Made by a program: the position numbers and the translations under genes. The notes below the pieces were generated by a model, which saw only the letters and a program-made list of their open reading frames with translations, searched no databases and was not told the DNA's origin. From Pictodentalium vernedei (lineage: Eukaryota; Mollusca; Scaphopoda; Dentaliida; Dentaliidae), in contig CM062294.1 in assembly GCA_031216915.1 (NCBI GenBank), forward strand, positions 387,615,217 through 387,679,216: a DNA stretch of 64,000 nt. The letters are read 5' to 3'. Below, piece by piece: positions 56,533 to 64,000 of the stretch. The first letter of the stretch is position 1. The number at the start of each line of letters is the position of its first letter.

Positions 56533-56701
56533 CCCTTTACCTAACGTAACAGTCATATTTGGCATGTGCTATGTGCAAAAATCGCAATTAAATTTTTTAA
56601 AAATTTTCCCATAGAAAAATAGGTTATACCCCTCACTGGAATGAGTTCTTCAAATATGTACATTCCAGTGAGTGGTCATAAGCTATGTTTTTGAGGCAAA
56701 A
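56533..56701. mobile_element. Left half of a TTAA foldback MITE, cut by DIRS A5
   Basis: TTAA (56529-56532) then CCCTTTACCTAACG, central stem and TAAGCTATGTTTTTGAGGCA up to the A-run at the DIRS border. The right half is not found after 63617. Confidence 0.7.
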
Positions 56702-56929
56702 GTTAAAAAATTTATAGTAATTTATATATTTTTTATACTTACCAATGACCCAGACATAGCTGGTGCTAACTCTTAAAATATAGGGCCAAACACAAATTTT
56801 GCCCCCCAATCCCCAAAATTTGCATCTAAAACTAAAGAAAACATGTCCTGAAAGGCCCTCCACACTTCGCCCCTACTGCGCATGCGCAGTGTCAAGGACG
56901 TTCCGAAATTGGCACCATTAATCATTCTA
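56702..56929. repeat. DIRS A5 low-coordinate ITR
   Basis: Inverted partner of 63415-63617, with intact TGCGCATGCGCA. Confidence 0.88.
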
Positions 56930-57003
56930 ATAACCAGTGCCTGGTAAGCGCTATGTACTCAGCGGGGAGGCAAGAGTTCCCAACTCCTGGGAGGGCCATC
57001 CCC

Positions 57004-57091
57004 GTCTGGGTCATTGGTAAGTATAAAAAATATATAAATTACTATAAATTTTTTAACATTTTTATACTGTACCAATGACCCAGACATAGCT
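57004..57091. repeat. DIRS A5 ICR
   Basis: Two-part complement of both ends, as in the other copies. Confidence 0.88.
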
Positions 57092-57724
57092 GAATAGTAA
57101 AAAGGCTGGAGGGCCAAGGACATAGAGCAAAATGGAATACGCTCAATAAAATAAAATAGAGTCATCCCCTGTAGGGAAAAAGAAGTAATAGGCCTTACAT
57201 GTATCTTTCTTATTTATGATAAATTAGAAAGAAACAACACCTTCCAAAATTGAGCTTCATACATCCATGTACTCTATTAATATCCAATATAATCCTTATA
57301 CTAATAATTTTTAAAGTAAGCCAATAAATAAAGTAAGTCTAGAGAATAGAGACTCTTATACTCCTAAAAGTGTCTGAGGATTGCATAATCATGTCCGTTG
57401 ACATATGCAATATTCAAAAGCTATACTCTAAAAACTAAGACTTGAATGAATTTTAAAAACCTAAACTTCTCACTAAACAACCATCCCAAAAACAGCTCAG
57501 AATTACTAACTCCGGAGGAGGTATCCCCTTGTTTTCATAGTAAAACAGGTGACCCAAGGGAACACCCTCCCCCCCCCCCCCCCCTTTTTCTTGCCCTGGG
57601 TCAAATAGCCCAGAGCGAAGAGGGCAGCCGAACGGAGACAGTGCCGAAACAGACAGCCTACCTAGCTATAGTAGCAACTGTTAAGTGAATGACATTCTGA
57701 GCAGTAGATAATAGACCTAACAAT

Positions 57725-58770
57725 AGAGGCCTCCAGAAATGGACTCGATATTTCTGAGATAAAATTCATGAATGTGGATGGCTGAGCGCAATGAGCGGCC
57801 TTCAAAAATCTATAATAGCGACACTATTAATGTAAGCCCAAGAAGTAGAAGAACTCTTACTTCATGAGCCGAAATCTTAAGCACAACTGCTAAGTCAATG
57901 ATATACTATAAGCAGTACCGATAGTTAATAGAATCCATTAACAATAAAATGGAGCGTAACGTCCTTCTACTAGACATCAAAGACAGAAGAAGCTTACGCC
58001 CATAGTAATAAACAGAAATCTGTTTATAAATACATAAACTGTACCTGGAAAGAGTAAAGGCCTATGCCCATACGAAGACGGAAGGACCTTAAAATAATAG
58101 GTTCCGGATAATAGGAGCCTAACTCTTATGCAACAATCCAACCTAAATAGTAACGGAAGTATTGATTCCGAAACTATGAAAGTGAAAATCATCCATCGAT
58201 AGTGCATGAAACTCACTGACTCTACAGTAAAAGAGAAACCAACAGAATTACTGTCTAAAAGTTCAGAATTTGAAAACTACTGTTTCCAGAGGCTCAAATG
58301 ATTACTTAGCTAAATAAGAACCGAAGTTAAAATCCGTATAGGAATTTAATCTAAAGATTCTAAGTCTATTTATCAAAAAGTTACTAACTGACTTAGATAA
58401 AGAGACAAAAGACTCAATTGTAAACTATCGTAGAGTGCATAGGTATGAGGTAACATAAACCTATAACCTAAATAATAACAGGCTGCAGTAGATCTTGTGA
58501 AACAAGTATACTAAAAAATAGCAATGAGTAGTATGGAGGGATCAACAATATGAACATAATGATCCCTACACCACGACGGAAGAGCCTCCACTTTAGCCGC
58601 ATAGAATAGCGAAGAAGAGGATCTCCTATAGTAAGAAATCGCGTCCAAAGTTCGTCCAGTACAGTGCTTACAATGCAATACGGACCACACAACGGAATAC
58701 ATGAAGGTTGCGACCTTGCTGGTTGTGATAAAGATGACACGATTTACCCAGTGAAAAAGATCCTCACATA
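57725..58770 (-). pseudogene. Tyrosine recombinase of DIRS A5, frameshifted
   Basis: Core-binding block at 58740-58468 with the same shift after RLFRR as A2-A4. The AHEVR codons are near 57870-57853, and the tyrosine segment has the shared one-base loss. Confidence 0.65.
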
Positions 58771-58949
58771 GAGGAAGATTTCACGTTAAGACCCACAGTA
58801 GACAAGAGAGTAAATTACTCATGATCTCTGTGAAGATAGAGATGCTATCAACAGAAATGTATTGTGGTTGTTTATCTTAGCAATACCTGCTAAAACAACA
58901 GCGCCGGAGGATACGCGTATCCTATCATTCCGTCCTATAGATCAATAGA

Positions 58950-59588
58950 GCGTTAACAATATTAGCTCAGAGATCTGGACAAGCCAACACATACGTCTGC
59001 AATTGATTAGCAAGCTGTGTCATAAATAAATCATCATTGGGCGCTCCCATAGATAGCAAATCTGATTGAATACTTGTTTGTTGAGAGTCCATTCTGACAG
59101 CAACAAGCGACCCGTAAGAGAACGGGAGTCCGATAAAACAATCAGACGACCCGGAATATGACGGACCAAAACTGAACTTGGTGTACTATAACCAACAGAC
59201 GGATTCTTTCCATTAAATTGAATAACGGAAACGAAAGAGTGCCTCCCTGGTTCCGGAGATACGCCACTACTGTCGAATTAAAGGACAGGAATTTGGGCAT
59301 GCGTTTCTGAATAATGTTCATGCAATGACATAAAGCAAGCCTAAAAAACATTATTCCGCGGAAGAAAACTGATTGCTAAAAGACTGCGGAACCCAAAGAC
59401 CCTGGCACTTCGAATCCGTAGGGATCAGTATTATATCCCAATCTGTTTGACTGGCAACCGTCATAACAGCCACACTCGGGTCCGGCAACTGCGGCGGCAC
59501 TCTCTGAGTCAACCACCGAATGTTTGCCCCAGTCTGAATCTCTTGTAACACTAGATAGACAAGAGAACGTGTAAATCGAGCAATTCAT
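58950..59588 (-). pseudogene. RNase H of DIRS A5, frameshifted
   Basis: RWLTQRVPPQLPDPSVAVMT then VASQTDW at about 59527-59450 and NSTVVAYLRNQGGTLSFPLF at about 59280-59220. RT is absent upstream. Confidence 0.65.
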
Positions 59589-59602
59589 GGATTGCCGAAA
59601 AG

Positions 59603-62287
59603 TTGCCGTCGAAGAGAAGCTCCTCCGAGAACGAAGCGACTCTGAGAGAGTTCTTAACCTTACTATCCACGCGTGTGGATGTAGCTAGGGCTGCGTCACG
59701 TCTAACTAACTCCAATCAGCCACTGAAGGGCGGAGTTATACGTGAACAAACTACTGCCCTCAAAAGAAATTACATTGAGAATAATATCCCGTAAATCTTT
59801 TCTTGAAGACGTAATGATAACGCCTCAGTAAGGCGGATTACGTATAATAAAGCGTCTAAGTTAAGTCTACTATACATAATGTCGTTCCCAACATTGAAAT
59901 TGGAAAAGACATAAACGGCGAAAAAGAATATATGCAGTTTTTAATCACACCGTCTAGATGCATATGAACTCTCGGTATGCCCTGCTCTGCCAAAATAAAC
60001 TATTTGTATAAATGATAAAATGGCAGAAATGAGCAACGCGGACAAGAAACTAAACTATCATGCTTAGTAGCAGGCTTGTATATATATATATATAGCGTCG
60101 AAAAATAAAACACATGTTGTAATGACAATATTGGACTGCGTCGTTAAGTCAGGGACAATGTCCCCGAACCGATCGAAAAATCCGAGTCCAATGATGCTAT
60201 AAGTCTCTTATCCAAGATCGCAGCAATGAAGTCCGAAATAATAATCACTGGAAGATAATGCCAGAAGATATGAAAGGCATCTTCCGATACTACTAAAGGG
60301 AAAACTCGAAATCTTTCGAATCCCTTTTGCCATCCTGTCGGACCCTATAAAGCGTTCGGTTGTCCGTACCTGATGCAACCACGGACCGCACCGACCCAGC
60401 GCCGTCGGATAATTCCTGATTCGACCGAGAAACTGTCAATTGCTGGGATGCTGCGAAACAACTGTGCTAACTCGGATAGCACGTCCGTCACTGAGGCCTG
60501 AGGAGAAGCGGTCTTACGATGCATTGCCGCTGGAAGCTCCGTGATCGTTACCCCGTGCATACTACCAATATGCGAGCAAACGGAGTGTATAGGCCTCGTG
60601 TCCCTTGGCTACTGGATGGCGCGACCTATTCGCCGTGGAATCACTGAATGCCGAAACTGATCGGATACTCGAGGTCACGTAGCCAATGTGCGGTCGTGTG
60701 CCCTACTGTGAGGATGAGGAAGCATTAAAGACAGTCTCTCGGACTGTCAATATAACGGAGCGTCCCGACCAACGGACATATGCTCCGAATGTAAAATATC
60801 TGAACCACAACATGCGGTCTCCTATGTTGTTGGGCGAGAGAGGGACCTCTCTCGCTCACAGCCCGGATGGACCTGGACAAGCCAGGAACCGGACTAACAG
60901 GCTTCCTCCGATCTGTCCTCAATCTGCCGACACTGGGTGAGTATTAAAGTAATTAAAGTGCTCGCATCACCCAAATCTCCTTCCTAGACCGCAACGGACG
61001 AACCCGGCAGCCGAACCATTCGATGAATGTACGCTACACCGGGTGAGCTAGCGAATGTCACTCCGTAGGCGATAGACATATTCCATGAGCACTTATTGCC
61101 GCTAACTCTTCATTAACTATGACGACAGAGGCACACTTTTGAAAGACATCTCCATAACTCTTCGAACAAGAAACCAGAAATACTTGGTTATCAAGCATAA
61201 AATAATAATATATATAGCGTCGTTCCATAATTCGAAAGTTTGTGTGACATTATTGGACTATGTCGGAACTGAGGGACGATGTCCCTGAACCGAACCAAAA
61301 ATTTCTAAGTCCACCGACGCTATAAGTTTCTTATCCGGCATCGCAGCATTCTGGTCCGACGAAAGAAGCTGTAGAAGACCAAGTCAGATGACATACACAA
61401 CAGCATATGTTGTTCCGAAAGGGAAAGCTCGAAATCCTCCGAATCCCTTTCGGTATCCCGTCGGACCGGATGAAACTTTCGGACGTCCGTACCCGTTTCC
61501 ACGGAGCGTCCCGACCCAGCATCGTCGGATAAAATATATGCGACAGATTCAGTTGATGCTGGGATGCTGCGATAAACTGTGCTATTAAGGAAAGCACGTC
61601 CGTTCCCGAGGCCTGTGCAGTAGCGGTCTTACGATGCATTGCCGCCAGAAGCTCCGTGTACGTTGACTCCCGCACACTTCCTATGCGAACGTCCGGAGTC
61701 TGCAGGCCTCGTGTCCCTGGCTACCGGATGGTGTGACCTGGTCGCCGAAGAATTCTTGATCGGCGAAGCTGGTAATATATCGACGGTCACGCAGCCAAGG
61801 TGCGGTCGTGTGCGCTGACGAGAAGAGGAAGCCTTAGCAGTCTCAGCGGACTGCCTATACAACGGAGCGTCCCGAGCGACGGACGTATGCTCCGCTTACG
61901 ACACATTTTGTACCACAACATCTGGGGCCAGATGTTGTTGAACGAGAGAGGGGCCTCTCTCGCTTGCCGTCCGGATGGACCGGAACGAGCTATGAACCGG
62001 ACTAAAAGGCTTCCTGCGTTCTCCCTCCGATCCGCCGTCACTGGGTGTGCATTAGGTTAATTTATAGTGCTCGCATCACCCCAAAATTCCTTCTAGACCG
62101 CAACGGACGAACCCGGCTGCCGAACCATTCGGTGAATGGACGCTACACCGGGCGAGCTAGCGGACGTCAAAGGCCGTCGAACCTACTAGGGTCCTCTTAG
62201 GCAATTGGCGTATTTACATGAGCACTTTTCCGCTAGCCCTTCATTAATTGTGACGACGGAGGCACACTGTTGGAAGACATCACAGAT
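59603..62287 (-). pseudogene. Gag-like region of DIRS A5, two tandem units
   Basis: Units about 60044-61166 and 61167-62287. The open frame 61502-61320 contains RDTERDSEDFELSLSEQHM, the block shared with family B. Palindrome pair at 61916-61962. Confidence 0.55.
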
Positions 62288-63414
62288 ACATCACCCTAAT
62301 CTTGATCGTCTGAAATAGAAATTGATAAAGTAGAGTGACCCTGCGGGGAAAGGACCGGAGTGTCCAAATCCCCAACAACATACCGTGACATACGCTTCCC
62401 ATATTGTCATCGAAATCATACGATACAGAACAGGAGTTAATGCGAGTACACTGACCACATATAGAATGATAATAAAGTCAGAGGAAGACTTCCTCTTAAA
62501 ACAATTGATCAATATCCTTTCAATGTGAAAAGAAAACAAGTCCTGGTACTCGCACTAACCCCTGGCAATCAAAATACATAATAATAATATGATCCATTAA
62601 TATAGAAAAAATAATTGAAATCAAAATATTTTGAAAAAATATTTTTTCAGAACAGCCCAAGTTTCTGAAAAGTAACGTTGAGCCCCAATGGATCCCAAGC
62701 CTAAGTGTGGACAAAAATTTTAAAAATATTTTAAACAATTAATTCAACACTTACGAACAATAATAATGTATGTAGTTATGATTAAAATAACATCAAGATA
62801 TTATTTTTTAGAAATCCCCCCCTCACACAGAGGGCTGTTGTAAATGTAAACAATGAGTGTAAAAACACTAAAATAAGACTCCAGGCACCCAGGCCCGAAA
62901 TCAGTTACCAAAAATACACTATCTGATGCAAAACAGAGACTTCCAGGGAAGAAACTGCAGAACATCAGATGGTAGATGCAGAACACAACGCCTAACCACC
63001 CGTAGGTGAAGACGTAAACATGGGGAAAGAACAGAATTCATTCTGTTATTCAGCTAAAACTCCCAAGAAAATTTAGTAATAATAATTACAAAAACTATGC
63101 CAAAAGCATGGGAGAATAGCAAGGGGGAACTTAAAGGACAGGGAGAGAGGAAAACACTTAAAAAAACAGTGTAACTAAATAATCAGAATGACAACAAAAT
63201 GGCTGCTGCCTTGAAAATAGGTAACTTAACATAATTTCATTAAAAAATTTTAAGTTACAGCCCTGATAATATTCTGTCACACATTCTTTTCCTCTCCTCC
63301 TTCTCTATCCTCCTTAGAATCACCATTTCACTAATATTTATGTGTCTGGCATCATTTAAACTGAGATTTATAAGCACAAAGATCAGTCAGATGTTAACTG
63401 ATGAAGGGCCAAAC

Positions 63415-63617
63415 TTAGAATGATTAATGGCGCCAATTTCGGAACGTCCTTGACACTGCGCATGCGCAGTAGGGGCGAAGTGTGGAGGGCCTTTCAGGAC
63501 ATGTTTTCTTTAGTTTTAGATGCAAATTTTGGGGATTGGGGGGCAAAATTTGTGTTTGGCCCTATATTTTAAGAGTTAGCACCAGCTATGTCTGGGTCAT
63601 TGGTACAGTATAAAAAT
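63415..63617. repeat. DIRS A5 high-coordinate ITR
   Basis: Inverted partner of 56702-56929. It has TTTAGTTTTAGATGC, as in A3. Confidence 0.88.
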
Positions 63618-64000
63618 ATAGAGAATTTTCTTTGTTCCAGACTCAGTTTTACAAGTGAAGTCTTCTAGCCATGTTAGGTAAAGAGGAAAATTTTTAGTAA
63701 TAGTTTTGGAATATTCTCGTTACAATGGCTGCTATTGCTCTTGAGAGAAGTGTGATAAACTTCCACATCCGATATTTACTGACTAAAGTCTGTTTCGGAT
63801 TGATGGTACCTTACATAGCAAACAAATCTGTTGGATGATTTATTTATATATTTGGGTTTAATGACATTTTCGACAGCAAGGGTCACCTTGTGTAGGAGAG
63901 TTATATGGGTTGAGAAAGCGGGAGTGCCCAAAGAGAACCACCGAGTAATGGCGAGCAACTGTCAAGCTCCCCAACATACTAACTCCACACAAGCAGAGTT
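63618..64000. other. No gene seen; dispersed repeat from about 63839
   Basis: The last 160 nt (TATTTGGGTTTAATGACATT onward) match 52545-52680. The part before it has no signal. Confidence 0.45.

Larger units (their letters stand above)
56702..63617 (-). mobile_element. DIRS family A copy A5
   Basis: 6916 bp, complete termini, ICR, YR, RNase H and two gag units. It shares diagnostic changes with A3 (AAAACTAAAG in one ITR with the complement in the other, CTGCTAAAAC, AAATAGCAATG). The low-coordinate ITR has the private change GGCACC against GGCGCC. Confidence 0.88.

Overview
The window looks like intronic and intergenic DNA of an invertebrate animal. A marine mollusc is my best guess, from the mix of repeats: DIRS retroelements, L2/CR1-type LINE, hAT, TTAA-flanked foldback MITEs, Helentron-like tandem-repeat elements with a terminal GCTCA hairpin, and tRNA-derived SINEs. 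It is AT-rich, has no operons, and no long open frame is both intact and host-like. The only convincing host coding sequence is two 117-bp minus-strand exons (53028-53144 and 37272-37388). Each encodes one LDL-receptor class A module and has phase-1 splice sites on both sides. They are probably consecutive exons of one secreted or membrane protein, now separated by about 15.6 kb of transposon-filled intron.

Most of the window is DIRS-type tyrosine-recombinase retrotransposon. Family A has five copies: A1 4137-10682, A2 10683-15434, A3 27527-34521, A4 45396-52301 and A5 56702-63617. Family B has one long copy (18470-26270) and one orphan end (about 26683-27021). All seven are oriented with coding sense on the minus strand. 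They have inverted terminal repeats of about 200-230 bp and an internal complementary region (ICR) that matches the outer edges of both ends. Coding order from high to low coordinate is gag-like region, reverse transcriptase (B only), RNase H, tyrosine recombinase (YR), then the ICR. Family A has lost the whole RT core but carries a tandem duplication of about 1.1 kb in the gag-like region. It is therefore a non-autonomous family that must have been copied in trans.

Layout: 1-1518, tandem-repeat element end; 1830-3230, foldback plus degenerate 0.4-kb repeats; 4137-15434, A1 and A2 head to tail, with a Helentron-like insertion in A2; 15435-18469, two TTAA foldback MITEs, a piggyBac remnant and hairpins; 18470-27021, family B with a hAT-type MITE inside; 27375-34580, A3 inside a foldback MITE; 34585-36718, SINE and a 170-bp tandem-repeat element; 37272-39212, LDLa exon and MITEs; 39537-44755, decayed hAT transposon split by an L2-type LINE; 44965-52474, MITE and a TIR element split by A4; 52530-56532, SINE, LDLa exon, nested MITE/Helentron-like element, and an unrecognised lysine-rich ORF; 56533-63617, half MITE plus A5; 63618-64000, sparse.

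All readings were made by eye. Domain calls rest on recognised motifs. Copy relationships rest on shared differences, not on computed alignments.
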